A DNA stretch of 64,000 nt, from NCBI RefSeq assembly GCF_963678635.1, contig NC_087068.1, positions 22,037,029 through 22,101,028 of the forward strand. Direction: 5' to 3'. The stretch is from Symsagittifera roscoffensis. Taxonomy: Eukaryota > Xenacoelomorpha > Acoela > Convolutidae. A program made the translations under genes and the position numbers. Positions 44,867-56,808 of the stretch are shown here, one piece after another. The number at the start of each line of letters is the position of its first letter. Within the stretch, counting starts at the first letter, position 1. The notes beneath the pieces are model-generated. The model made no database searches. It saw nothing but the letters and a program-made list of their open reading frames with translations, and was not told the DNA's origin.

Positions 44867-45773
44867 TCACCTCGCGTTCTTTGCCTTCGAGGTACCCGAT
44901 CCAGATATGTTTGACACTGTGATCTGTTTCAATAGTGCCTCTTCGTCATCGGAGCTGATCACAATCTCCTCCCAAGCCTTCAGCTGTTCATTGGATCGCA
45001 TCCACTCCCTTTGCTCTTGCAATCTCTTCACTTGATTCGGTAATCTCTTCACCTTCGACTCCCGGTTCAAACAGAAGGAATTGTGAAGACTCAGGCTTAC
45101 ATTCTTCGCTAGGTCCTCCTCCAGTATCGACTCCCTCGCCTTGGTGTTGTTTCTGGACACTCTATCAACTCTTTTCCACCCAGTCGTGATCGCATTTCGA
45201 TGGGTCATCAGAGGTCTCTTGAAGGCTTCCGGCCCTATCTCGGCCTGGAACTGTCGATATTCCTTTTGATATTTCCTCATATGGTTCTTCGTTACCATGT
45301 ATAACCAGGACGTCAACGTCGCTCGAAACCAAGGAAAGAACCGTAAGCGGCTCCATACGTGTCTGACTTCCATTGGTATGGCGAATACCTTGCATGCAGT
45401 CTCAAACAACTCAATTCTCCTGCTGTAATCTATCGCGTAAATCGACTCTGCCGTTGGCGTCTTCGATTCCCGATACTTTGTTACATTTTCTTCAATCTAT
45501 CGTAGGGCCAGCATCGTGCTCACCACCAAGATGGTCACTTTCTGCTGATGATCGGGCAGTCCCAACGACCTGATTTCCTCCACATCCCAGATCAGGCAGA
45601 GATTCGCGTAATCCGGGTACCACACTGTTTGTGCCAGACAGTGGCATGGACATTCCCCATATGTGAGGTCGATGCTCCTAGGATTCCGTTCTCCCGAGGC
45701 TTCTAGGAGAGGCTCAAGTTCCATCAATTTCTCGTGTATCGCGTCGTTCTCTTCCAGGTTTGGAGCACCAACC
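44867..45773 (-). pseudogene. Distal accessory ORF of the giant element, 3' part
   Basis: Frames at 45497-45773 and 44867-45409 form the end of the last accessory ORF. They contain a Cys-containing segment (GECPCHCLAQTVWY) and a basic/acidic tail with SSDDEEALL. Stop codons around 45480-45500 separate the two parts. The first part continues, in register, the frame that ends at the LINE insertion site at 49675, so the LINE has split one ORF. Function unknown. Confidence 0.55.
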
Positions 45774-45824
45774 ATACGTGAAATTGATGGCTCCCCAAAA
45801 TATCTTAAATAGTTTCATATAAAC

Positions 45825-46724
45825 ATGTCAAATCAACGTCATAGCTGCAAATCATGCCGTAAACCAATGATGTCTTCTGCTGAAATGTACCACTGTGTGG
45901 GATGTGACGCAAGGATGCATCTTGATACTACATGCACTGGTTTGACACCTGTGGCAGTCAATGGAATCAGGGAACTGGGAACGAGGGTCATGCTTCTCTG
46001 CAACGACTGTGTAGCAAACAACAAGAGGGACGACTTTGTTCAAGATGCTACAATTCAGCAACTTAAAGATAAGTTCACTACTGATATTATTGAGAGCAAA
46101 TTTATTCCGGTCGTCAATACCCTAAAGCCTGTAACCGAAAACACGATAGAACAAATTTTCAATTCAAAAACGAATGCGCTTACCGAAAAAAGCACCGAGA
46201 AGGCGGAAGCCTTAATCAAGAAAAATAGCATGAAACAGAATGAAAAAGCAGATAATAAGAAGTCAAATAACTTTCACAATGTGTCGAAATGTCTAAGAAT
46301 TCAGGGAATTCCTGAAAACAAAGATTTTTCAAAAAATGAAAATGTTTTTCACGCAAACGAAACAATAAAAGAAATATTTGAAAAACTGCGAGTGAATGCA
46401 AACGTGGAAAATGTACATCGACTTGGAAAATTTTCAGAAAGTCGTTCTAAACCAAGAGTTACTATGGTTACACTATCTAGTGAATGGCATGCAAAATTGA
46501 TATTAGCCAAAAGTGCTGAAATGTGGGATGACCTGAAAAATTTGGGGTTTTTTATATTGCCTACCTTAAGCTATGAGGATTCAAAGAAAGAAAATTTATG
46601 CCTTCAAAAAAGACGTGAATTGATAAATGCAAACGTACCACCCAGCAGCTTGAAAATTCGTAACTTCCAATTATTTAAAGACGATGTTTTGGTAAACATT
46701 GATGCTAAAAAAGCCACTGAATGA
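45825..46724 (+). CDS. LINE ORF1 protein with PHD-like zinc finger
   Basis: Intact, 299 codons. The N-terminus has a PHD/RING-like pattern: CKSC, then CVGC, a His-x-x-x-x-x-C region and a final CNDC (residues about 8-62). A helical, probably coiled-coil middle follows, then an RRM-like/L1-ORF1-like region with LRIQGIPE and ENVHRLGKF (about residues 150-230). Proteins of this layout are nucleic-acid-binding ORF1p of some LINE families. The stop overlaps the ORF2 start region in the string TGACTAATG, suggesting termination-reinitiation for ORF2. Confidence 0.85.
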   Translation: MSNQRHSCKSCRKPMMSSAEMYHCVGCDARMHLDTTCTGLTPVAVNGIRELGTRVMLLCNDCVANNKRDDFVQDATIQQLKDKFTTDIIESKFIPVVNTLKPVTENTIEQIFNSKTNALTEKSTEKAEALIKKNSMKQNEKADNKKSNNFHNVSKCLRIQGIPENKDFSKNENVFHANETIKEIFEKLRVNANVENVHRLGKFSESRSKPRVTMVTLSSEWHAKLILAKSAEMWDDLKNLGFFILPTLSYEDSKKENLCLQKRRELINANVPPSSLKIRNFQLFKDDVLVNIDAKKATE

Positions 46725-46727
46725 CTA

Positions 46728-49540
46728 ATGTACCTAAACTGTGTACTGTTGAATGCCAGGAGTTTATTGAAATTTGAAAGAAGAAGAAAATTTGTTTCAG
46801 CTGTATCTCATTGTGCAGCATCTGTACATTTAGTGACTGAAACCTGGCTAAATGATCAAATTGAAGACACTGAACTCATGCTACTTGAATATTCTGTTTA
46901 TAGAGCGGACCGCAAATTAACAGGTAACACTTCGAATCACGGTGGTGTTCTTATCGCAGTAAGAGATTGTTTTAATTCATATAAACTAAATCTAGATCTA
47001 CCAGAATGTGCATTAGCGGTTCAAATAGAAGTGAACAATTTCAATTTCGCGATTTTTTGCGCATACAATCCCCCATAAGATAGCAAATACAGATATAATT
47101 TTGAAGATTTCAAAAAGATTTTTGATTCGATTGTCTCCATTAAAAATCATCATGTTCTTTTATGTGGCGACATAAATTTCCCTCAAACGGATTGGAGAAT
47201 TAACCAAAGCACGAGTATATACATGAAAATGAAATTTTGGAATTAGTAGACGAAGCCGAAATGAATCAAATAATTGAATTTCCAACTTGTGGTTCAATTA
47301 TATTAGATGTCGCTCTAATGAGGGGGCTGGAGGGTTTCACTGAAATTTGCACGAATTTTCAAAAAAAGCTATGATATAACAGATCACAGACCTATATCGC
47401 TGAAAATTGAAATAGATGTTTAAGACGAAAAACCAGTCAAAGAAAGTTTTTATAGTTTTTGCTCGGCGGACTATGATGGCATGATTGATTATATGCAGAA
47501 ATATCCCTTTTCACCTATTTGTTTACCAATATATCAACAATCTAATTTCAAATTTTGTTCCAAAACGAACCATGCATAGACAAAAATTACCACCTTGGGT
47601 GAGTCCAAAGACTTCAAATTTGATTAAAATTCTAGAAACAAAGCAAAAACAATTCGACTCAAGGCCTACTCCCCATTTGCAGGAAACGATAACGAATTTT
47701 GAAAACAGTTTAATGCAAAATATGGAACTAGAACGAGTAGAGTACCAAGAAAGTATCTTAGTTTCTCGAAATACTAACTTGATTTTCAAACATTTCAAAA
47801 ACTTGAAAAAGCAGAAGTCGAGCCTACCGCGTGAAATGGAATTAAATATTAGGAGTCAACTGAAAAAGTCGAAAAATTAAATAATTTTTTCCACTCTGTA
47901 TTTACTCCGAAATTGAAATTTAAAGTAACAGACATTGCTTGCGAAAATGCTTCCCTCATAAATTTTGACATATCTCAAAACAAAATCCGAGAATTGTTGA
48001 CTAAACTGGATGTAACAAAAAGTAAAGGCCCGGATGGCCTGCCGCCTTGTTTTTTGAAAAGTTTAGCTAAACCGATGAGCTCCATTTTAAATGCTATTTT
48101 CAAAAATATCAAGAGGGTACGATGTGTACCTAAATTCTGGAAAAGTGCTGCTATTTCGCCCATACACAAAAAAGACGACAAAAAGCAAATAAAAAACTAC
48201 AGACCTGTCTCGTTATTAACAATTATCTCTAAAGTGCTCGAAAAATGCATGTACGAACCACTTTACGATCACTTTCAAAAATACATGAAATCAAGTCAAC
48301 ATGGTTTTGTTAAAAAGAATTCGGTTGTAACTAATCTGTTAGCATTTTTACAACGAATTTACGAGGCGCTGGATAAAAATCCGAACGATGAAGTGCTCGT
48401 TTATTACACCGATTTTTCCAAAGCATTCGATAAAGTGCCCCATTTTGAATTGTTGAAAAAAGTGGCGAATATTGGAGTAGGGGGGTGTTTTTTGGAAGTC
48501 ATAGCGAGCTATCTTGAAAACAGAACGCAGTGGGTAAAATGTGACAATGTATCATCCTCTTCTAAATTAGTTACAAGTGGAGTTCCTCAAGGGTCTCTGC
48601 TGGGGCCGTTACTGTTTTGCATTTTTATAAATGACCTGCCAGAAGTGCTAAAATTCACTACTCCCTTCATTTATGCAGACGATTTAAAACTTTTCTCGGC
48701 GGGCTTATCCAAATTTGAAATACAATCAGATATATCGGCTTTAGAAAATTGGGTGAACGGAAACAAAATGGAGTTGGCTCCTGACAAATGCAAAGAGCTG
48801 ATTTTTCGAGGAAACTCAAATTCAATTCAAATCAATGGGCATATGCTTGAATCAGTAGAAACAATAAAAGATTTGGGGGTACATATAGATAAAACCCTAA
48901 GCTGGTCAAATCATCTAATGGCGAAAATGAAAAAAGCTAATCAGATTTTCTATTTTGCTAAAAGAAATGTGGCAAAAGGGGTTTCACAGAGATAAAAATT
49001 GGGTGTTTACAAGTCAGCGGTTTTACCACTTATAACATTTGCATCTTCGTGTTTTAATATATGCCGCGCAAATTTATCAAAACTTGAACGATTCCAGAAA
49101 AGAGCGCTAAAATGGGTAACAAACAGTTATGAGAGTGATTATCTAACGTTGTTGAAACGAACGAATACATTTCCCTTACTATGTTCATACAGCTATGCAA
49201 TCTATTGAATCTATCGAGCTTTTTTCACAGTGAAAACGATTTACAAATACGACTATTAACCAACAAGTCTGCCTCAAATACAAGACAAAATGACGGCCCG
49301 ACATTAAGCCTTAAAAAACTCCGCACAGAAAAAGTTCGCGCTGAGTTTTGTTTCAGGCTGTCTCGGGTGGCCAATCATCTACCTGGAACAGTAGATTTCT
49401 TCAATCCCACGGGGCTAAAAAACAGACTCTTGAATTTTATGTGGACCTATCAGATGGCGAAATTCAATGAGGTGAATCCTTGCACATGGATACTGTTTTG
49501 TGATTGTCGAAACTGCAGGGATGTAAGGAAGACGTTTTAA
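46728..49540 (+). pseudogene. LINE ORF2: endonuclease plus reverse transcriptase, broken
   Basis: The APE-type endonuclease starts at 46728 (LNARSL, TETWL, GGVLIAV) and is interrupted by a TAA at 47076-47078; LLCGDINFPQTDW and TDHRPISLK follow in shifted frames. A clean reverse transcriptase segment runs 47913-48995 with KGPDGLPPCFLKS, YRPVSLL, QHGF, YTDFSKAFDKV, GVPQGSLLGPLLF and catalytic FIYADDLKLF. A stop near 48993 and a frameshift near 49190 precede the Cys-rich end (CTWILFCDCRNC). The enzyme would nick DNA and reverse transcribe the element's RNA, but this copy cannot make a full ORF2p. Related to the CR1/jockey-like groups by motif order. Confidence 0.88.
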
Positions 49541-49587
49541 GAAGAAACGAACTGGGAGCAGTCCCATCAGAAGTATTTCTGAGAATC

Positions 49588-49588
49588 C

Positions 49589-49674
<86 letters not shown>
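49588..49674 (+). repeat. (AAC)n microsatellite, 3' tail of the LINE
   Basis: About 28 uninterrupted AAC repeats directly follow the LINE 3' end and abut the retroelement sequence at the insertion site. A trinucleotide tail instead of poly-A is typical of some non-LTR families. The pure array gives a spurious poly-Leu/poly-Asn reading frame. Confidence 0.92.
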
Positions 49675-49675
<1 letters not shown>

Positions 49676-50500
49676 TAGGTTTTCCGATCACGTTTTGTCT
49701 CTCGTGGTCACTTGTGTTTCCACCTTCCAAACCCAAAATTTCTTCCCCCCAGATTTCACTCAAGTCGTCCCTCTGTTCTTTCGGCACTGTCCCTCGGATT
49801 TTCCTCAACAGCCTGTGTGAGTGATGCGACATCCGAGCCAGTCTTACGCACTTGGGCACTGAGAAGGCTTTGTCTATCAATACCCTTTGGCTGGATACCT
49901 CCACCATCGCCTATGTAATGGATAGTGGCTGCCACATAGGTTGGCCATCACTGACCCCTTTACGGACTTCGCATTTAGAGGCAGACCATAGGCTTCGCTC
50001 ATGGGAAATCCAATTTCCGCTTCAAGTCCAACCTTGCAGCTCTTGATGTGTTTCTGGGTTACCTGCAACACCCCGGTCCATGACTCCACACTCAACGCGG
50101 TCACCAAGTGGTGTTCTGACTCTAGCCTCTCCAGTGACTGGAGACTGCACATTCTCGAGAAGAATACCAGAGTTGTTGCTAGGTTCACTGTGGTACTCGC
50201 GTAACACTCAGCCACGATCTGTATTTCACTCTTCTCCCTTTCGGTAATGTCTTCAAACCAGTGGACTAGATCTTCTTTCTGGAAGGACTGTATCCTGACG
50301 CATGACCGTCCATCACAAGTGTGCTCGCCATTTCCACACGTCGAATCAAGACAACTGCCTGGCTCCATTTTCTTCACCGACCCTAGTCTACTCGTCGTTT
50401 CACTTGACTCCTTCACCTGAGGCAGGATCAGTCTGTGCACTATGCTCAACGTCGCCAGGTCTTCGTCCTCCGCTGGAGCTAATCTCACTCGCTCCGTGAC
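49675..50500 (-). pseudogene. Distal accessory ORF of the giant element, middle part
   Basis: The frame 50488-49877 runs into a second frame (49907-49675) by a frameshift around 49880-49905. It has a Cys-rich patch (CLDSTCGNGEHTCDGRSC, residues about 48-65), which could bind a metal but does not match the CCHC knuckle. It is interrupted at 49675 by the LINE. No family recognised. Confidence 0.5.
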
Positions 50501-50670
50501 TTCCTCGATCAGGCTCGCATGGGGATGTGGACATCAGGAGGGCCTCAGAAATTTTCACACCACTCCCAGATTCGTGACCAACATGCCATTCCCGTTACCC
50601 ATCTTCAGTTCGACTCTTTTACTTGAGCGCGGCACATTTATCACCTCTGGTGTCTTCTCGAGAATCAAAC

Positions 50671-51998
50671 CTAAGCTAGGTCTCTCTCTCTCTCTACAGT
50701 GTCTAACTCCACTATCTTCTCTGTCCAGAACTTTAGCAGCTCCGCCACCTCGTAGTTTCTGTGAGCGCCTCCGGCTTCCGAGTCCAGGAAAGCGTTGTAC
50801 GACATCCCCATCGCTCCAGACACATACTGGTACTCTCCATTCTTATTGGGTTTCAAGTACTCTCCTGACGAGGCCAAGTTACGGTGCACGTCGTGTTTCA
50901 CCTCGAACTTCTGGTTGTAGAATCTCCGTATCTCATCTAACTTCCTGTGGCTCTCTAACTTCCTGTGGCCTGGAACCATCCTCCTTTTCTATCCCAGTAC
51001 TCTGGTATACATTCAAGATGACCGCTGAGACTCTCCTTTCCATTGCTTCGCTCCCAGTTGCTCTTTGCTGGCATGCTAGGATGGTGCTGTCAGTCATCAC
51101 CGACATTATCCACCTCAAGAAACAAGTAGCGTCTCTCCTCTTTGCCAGGCTCAAGCCTGAGTTATCCCTAGCCACGTGTTGCATCAATGTCTGATATATT
51201 TCTAGACTTTTCCCACCCAACTTCAACTTGTCGCGTGAGGTCAGCGTTTCCAACTCTATCCCCACCAGGCTCCACGCGAACATCAATTGTCCTGCTGTTC
51301 TAACAAAGGGATTTGCCATCAATGGCGACGCCGATGAGGATGTCCTCATCGCTTCTTCAAAATAATCCCTCAACAAGTTCCGTCAAGTTCTCCTCAGATG
51401 GCTTCCCAACTCCAATTTGTTCATATCAGCCTTCTGCTGGGTAGCCCAGTTGTGTCGTTTGCGTGACACTCCACTGTCGAGCTTCTTTAGGCAGTCTTCC
51501 AATTCCTTCAATGTTTCCAGGGCCACCCATCACGGTCGGGAGGTGTTCCTCGTTTTATTCTTCTCAAGAGGATCGCTAGTCACTTGCTTCCCAGTGGCCT
51601 GATGTTCATTTGAGACCGATTCTTTGCCGACGTCCACTTCCCATGTCTGCCCGCTCGTCGAACCTCGTTTCATCTTTGTCCTCTGAGGCTTGAAGTCTTC
51701 TTCCGTTGTCGAGTTGGTGGGAACCTCCATCTCTCTTTCTACCTCGAGCAGTTTCCTTGGTTCGTAGCTACTCTTGTAGGCTACTGTCTTCCATCGTGCC
51801 AGAACCATGGGGCCGTCTCTCTCAAGTTTTTCTCCGAGACCGCATCCGCCGAGGGACTACCCAATCGCTCTACCTCTCTCTTCCTCTTGTGAGACCTCAC
51901 GTCTTTACTTGGGGGCGTTGCCGTTATCATTACTGATTCGACCTCCTTGTCTCCATCCAACCCTTCCAACTCTTGCCTCCCCCCTGCTCGAGCCTTAA
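50671..51998 (-). pseudogene. Distal accessory ORF of the giant element, 5' part
   Basis: A chain of minus-strand frames (51998-51780, 51808-51530, 51376-50933, 50979-50671) is joined by frameshifts and stops. The first part is charged and low complexity (a basic KRKREVE stretch, PQRTKMKR). The later part is helical with no recognised motif. It follows the stop of the preceding ORF by about 60 bp. It probably encoded one protein together with 50500-49675 and 45773-44867. Confidence 0.5.
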
Positions 51999-52057
51999 GG
52001 ATATTAGTACTTTTAATTATATTACTAGTTCCGACCTTATCCCCCTTACACTTTCAA

Positions 52058-53647
52058 TTATTTTATTGACAGTTTTTGTCTCAGAGTAGAGCTGTCTTTA
52101 CATTTGTCTTCTTTGGTTTTTCGTGATGCCTTTCTCAACTCGACCATCTTGCTCAGCAGTTCTCTTCTGGCTTTCTCCTCTAGACCCGTCCCCATCAGGA
52201 CAGGCTCTCCGAACTTCACCACTGTGTCCCACAGCTCTTCCTTGAAATCATCCAGTGTGATCTCGCCATTCACTTCTCGATTGAAATCGCTCAAGAATTT
52301 TCGCCAAGCGTACTCATCCAGAGTGCCCAGGAACATATCCCTGTTTCCCTCGAAAGTGTTCTTCTCCCTTCCTTCTGCGCTCAGGAATATCATCCCCATA
52401 TTAGGAGTCTCGCTCGTCAGTGGCAACTCTAGATTCTTGCGGGGAGATGAGGTCAGAGGTGGCGTGGCAGTGTCTGCCCAATTTTCTCCGCTCAGATCCT
52501 TCAACAGTTCTTGAGTGGTGAATTCCTCCTCTGATGGCTTTGGCTCCGGCGTGTTTCCCACTTCCATATCCTCTCCTGCCTCGCTGAGAGTCTCGTCCAT
52601 ACTTTCCTCTCCTGATTCGACTCTTCTTCTCTCAAGAATCCTCCTGAACCGATCTTCTACAGGGCCGCTTCTTTTACCTCCAGGGGTGCCCACCGACAGG
52701 GGCGATGGTTTCGTCGGATCCGGTTTTCTGTACTCCGTCAGAGCCACATACAACGGGCCTGCTGCATCCAGCTCCTTCCCCTCCTGCCTCATCTCCACTT
52801 GCTCCAGTCCGTAAGGTGCCCGGTATCTTCTCGTGGCAAACTTCATCTCGTCCTTTAGTGCAATGTGTCCTTCTTCCACGATCATCCTGCCATCATCCCA
52901 CACCGGCAACATGTTCTCCAAACCCGCCCGCTCAAGCGTTCTCAAGACTTCTCGCACCTCGAATTTCGGGGGCATCGAGCCTCTCATCTTCTTCGCTTGA
53001 GTCGTCCATGAGTTTATTTTTATATCACAGGTGTGAAAATAGACTGCTGCAGTGTAGCCGATGAATAGGGGATCCCAGCCATCGGTAAATTCCCTCTGCT
53101 GCCCTTCCTCCGCTGCTCTCGCGAACAGGGGCGGGACCACCAGGGAACTGTTCATTCCCAGGGTCATTCTCCTTACCGTTGGGAACTCTGGAATGCTTGT
53201 TGGCAGGACTTCCTTCTCCAGTATTGCCTCTAGCTCCCTTTTCACCAGCTCGAAGCTCTTCTTCCATGCGGGGATTCTCAAGACCTCTTGTCCACTCGCC
53301 GTCAGTGGATTTAGGTTCCAGAACTTGGGGTAACTTTCGATGGGGTCTTCGCGTTTACCTCCCATCCTACACTGCAGTTGTCCTCGGAAACTGTACACCA
53401 TCAACTCTGGATCCTTCACTTTTCCGAAGAGCACAGTGTTGCTCATTTGTGCCATCAGCACCTCTTGCTGACACCAATTGAGTGTCGTCCCATCCAGTAT
53501 ACTTATGAGGCTCAAGTGTGTCACGGAGTAGCGATAAGCTGTCACCAGAGGATCTGGAAACGCGTACGTCACGGCCGGTCCATAAATGCAGGTCACGACC
53601 TCCTCCAGCCCCCGGATTATCAGGTCTGTCATAGAGGCATGCCCCAT
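52058..53647 (-). pseudogene. Accessory ORF of the giant element, unrecognised 529-codon frame
   Basis: The longest clean frame downstream of the SGNH-like ORF. The first 330 residues look globular (Trp/Tyr-rich, with a PKFWNLNPLTASGQEVLRIP segment). The remainder is a Pro/Ser/Glu-rich linker followed by a helical end. Its beginning overlaps the preceding frame (54008-53367), and the natural junction is a frameshift near 53650, so it is probably the C-terminal part of the upstream protein. No catalytic motif seen. A capsid or structural role is only a guess. Confidence 0.5.
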
Positions 53648-54391
53648 TCACTTTCCTCCATTCATCTCGCGTCTTTGGGTTCTTCTCCTCACCAGTCAGG
53701 TGTCGGTTCTGCATCAGGAGGTACTGCACTAGCAGCGTCTTTAGCCCGGCAGCACACTTATATGAATAGGTGTCAATGCTCGAGTGGGTTTTTCCCATCG
53801 ACAGGGGCTCCCCATATTTCGTTAGTCGATGAAATGACACCAGTTCACCATAAGTCAGGAGCACCAGTGCCAAATATCCGTCAATCCGGAGTGTTTCCAC
53901 ACCCCGACTGAACATGTACGCTGGACCTATGTTGAATAGGTACCTCGAGTAAACCAGGTACAGTGCCAACAACAGGCTGATGGGCAGGTTATATAGTCTC
54001 CTTTGCACTAAACACTCCAGCCATGAACTCCTTTCCCCAACAAGGACTCAAGAACTCAAGAATAGCGTGCTCCCTCCAGAATCCTCCAATTGTGACCTCG
54101 TTGGCAGCTGTGACGAACCTGGTCACCGTCATTTCCCTTTTCTCGGCCACTTCCAGCTGCTCCTCAAGAAAATCCCAGATTTGCTTCACAAGAGCTGGAG
54201 CATTCTCCCTCGTCTTCTCCGTAGCGTTTTCCAACCTTGGTGTCAGGAAGGGCCACATGCCTCTTTCTTGTGTCAGTCGATACACCATCGACTCCAGTTG
54301 CTTCTCCGTTGCGGCTACGTTCTTCCTTTCATTGCTCGGTCCTCTAGACTTACTGGTGGAGCTTGTGATATTCAATTCCATGCTTCAAAAC
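53640..54391 (-). pseudogene. Accessory region between the SGNH-like ORF and the 529-codon frame
   Basis: The frame 54381-53989 is in phase with the SGNH-like ORF upstream, separated from it by stops just before 54381. It then shifts near 54000 into the frame ending at 53367, which is rich in aliphatic residues (LLLALYLVYSRYLF) and could include a buried or membrane helix. The chain of same-phase stops and single shifts suggests one ancestral polyprotein. Confidence 0.5.
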
Positions 54392-56808
54392 TACAGGCTG
54401 GCCGTCAGGTGAGTTATTATTGGATGATCGTCCCCTATAACCGGGCTGAGCTTGAGTTGCCTGGCGAAGTTTGATATCTCCAGCAAGAGGACCTCGTCCA
54501 ATACAATGAGGATATCTGCCAACTCGTAAAAGCCCCTCAACGCGTGTGACACATCCGCCCACGACGCCGCCAGTTCTGACTTGCGAAGCCACAAGTTCGT
54601 CGGTTCCAACTCTCGATTGGGAGCTGCCATCAGGATGCGCCACCCATTCCCCTCGGCTATTAAAATCAAGACCGCTTATACAAATTGCAGAGCGGGAGGC
54701 ATGCTCGCGTATCCGGGGGACGCCGTGAACACCACTCTTAACTTGGAACCAAATCGTGAGGTAACGTTCTCCTGTACCTCATTCATCGCTGCAAATAACG
54801 TCTGGATAGCTTCCCAGATTCTCTTCGGTGCCGGTTCATCACCCTTGAGCTGCTCAAGAAACCCGGTCGCATGCAGGTGGTCATTCATTCCCGCAAACAG
54901 TAGTAGCTCGGGCTCACAAGGCATCTCCGATTTTATTGCTACCACCAAGGTTAACATTTGATTCAGCTCAGCTCCTGGCAGTGAGTATATCAAAGTCTCT
55001 GGCCAGAACAACTTGGGAGACGTTCCCTCGAAGTCCGATCCCGTTACGTTGACCACCCTTGCAGCAGCTGGATCTGCTCTGTCATAAACTGCCAAGGTCT
55101 TGGCCAATTGGGTGTTCCCGCAGGGTTTCCCGTATCTAGGATCGTCTGCCAACCTCGTTCCTTCATAAGCGGCATCCGGCAGTTCCATTTCCCTTGGGTC
55201 CAACAGTTTGTCCACCACCCTCAACTGTGCTGGAGTTGCCAACCTAATTCTGGCAATGCTCGTTCGATGTTTGGGGGGCTCCACTATGAGTCCCGGACTC
55301 CCCAGCAACTTGAGAGGCCTGTAATTGATAGGTACCATGACCGATTTTGTGGGAATCCCAGTCAGATCCGCCGTCTCCATTATTTTCGCTCTTGAGAAAT
55401 GCGTCTCGTGAGCCTTCAACCAGTCCACGTACTGGTGTCTACCCAAGTCTTCATGTGACACTCGCTCAAGACTCAAAGCTTCCGCCAACTCTTGCCTGCA
55501 TTCCAGATCTTCCAAGTCCAGCTCTTTTACCTTCTCCACATATCTCGACCTACTGGTCTCCGCTGGTCTCTCCACCCTCTTGCTCTCCACCACTACCACC
55601 GAGGATACTACCGAACTCTGGGGTGTTGATGACGTTGCCTCCTCGGCCTCCATGGGTGCGGCACCTGGTAATCTGGTCCGGCTGCTCCTCGAGCTGTCTC
55701 TAGAATCGGCCGTCGCTCCCAGGCGACTGGATAAAGTTCTTGAGTTAAAGAAAGGCGGATTTGGGGGTGGCCCGAATGTGACTTGGGCCGTCTCCAGCAA
55801 TTCTGCCTGCAACGCGCTTATGTGCCTTTGGAAGACATCATTCAACCATTCCACTCCCCTAGTTCTGTCAAAGTGGATCCCGTCTGAGAATGCGTCGTCG
55901 GGGAAAACAGATCGCTCCATCTGCTCGGCTACGTCCAGTAATCCAACGGGAAGGACACTCCTTTGATGTATTTGCCTGATTATTTCGTTAAGGTTTCGCA
56001 CCTTCGTGTTCATCTCCATCGCGTGTTGTACCGCCTTCATGTTGTAAGGAATGGTACACACCGTGAGAATGGCATGATCCATTTGAATCAGCAATTCCTC
56101 AAGGATGCAGCTCATCTTGTCATGTAGCCTCATTAATTTCCTGGACTCCCCCCTGGACACGTCATTCGCCCCAATCATTAGAGTCACCGTGTACACTCTT
56201 GCCATCCCTAGCATCTCAAGTGTTGCCAACATCTGTGGCGTCGCAGCTCCAGCGAAACTCAAGATTCCCGTTGGCCAATGTGATTGAATCCGGGTCAGCA
56301 CCCGCAGCAGGCTGTCCCTTACGATCAGGTGGACCGCCCCCTCTGGCACATGTGGCTGCGTGAGGTATTCCACCCAAGCCGCGTCATGGAAGCAATCCCT
56401 CCTGACTCTTTGTGCCGTGCTCCAATCCATGCGATTGTGCCTGTGGTATCTGCCTTCTGTGTTCTTTTTGTAGCTTGAGATTACCACACTCCTGATAGGT
56501 TGCTCCCTCCACGTCGGGGGTAGCTCCACTCTTGCTGGACTCTCACGATTCCTTAGCTGTAGCCTCTCGTTCATCTCTTTCAGACGTGACGAGCTACCGC
56601 TCACCTGACTACCACTCGGGGTTGAACTTGGGGTATACCCAGGCAGTGCGACGTCCATCAATGGACGTATCGTTTGTGTCTCTAGGCCACGCAGGGAGGA
56701 CGTTGACTCAGTTGGTATCCACACCTCCAACCCCTCATTCATATGCTCCTGAGCCGCGCGGTCAAGGTTAAATCGTCCTTTCGATCTAGGAGCTTCGTCC
56801 ACCTCCAT
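54391..56808 (-). pseudogene. SGNH/GDSL-hydrolase-like protein of the giant element (two modules)
   Basis: A 710-codon frame (56808-54676) continues in phase past one TAA (54676-54678) to 54391. Module 1 carries the SGNH blocks in order: VRDSLLR (Ser at residue 166, with Arg where the usual Gly of GDS stands), SFAGA (block II Gly), IGANDV (GxND, residues 213-216) and FSDGIHFD (DxxH, residues 309-312). A Ser/Arg-rich linker follows. Module 2 has a second GxND-like FAGMNDHLH (Asn at about 642) but no clear GDS or DxxH, so it is a degenerate duplicate or only a structural homologue. SGNH enzymes hydrolyse esters, and some other retroelements carry esterase domains; a role in this element is unknown. 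Neighbours are the coiled-coil segment upstream and the unrecognised ORFs downstream. Confidence 0.7.

Larger units (their letters stand above)
45774..49674 (+). mobile_element. Non-LTR retrotransposon (two-ORF LINE) nested in the giant element
   Basis: A plus-strand element with ORF1 (45825-46724), ORF2 (46728 to about 49540, broken) and an (AAC)n tail ending at 49674. It interrupts a minus-strand ORF of the giant element. The host sequence on the two sides joins back into the same reading frame if the insert is ignored, and ATA is shared at both ends (45774-45776 and 49675-49677). This marks a clean insertion with a short or worn target-site duplication. Confidence 0.9.

Noticed and set aside
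49464..49907. Poly-leucine or poly-asparagine protein on either strand
   Set aside because: It is created by translating the (AAC)n tail of the LINE; the flanks belong to two different elements.
52104..53911. Long plus-strand ORFs opposite the accessory region
   Set aside because: They are Ser/Pro-rich antisense shadows of the minus-strand coding frames.
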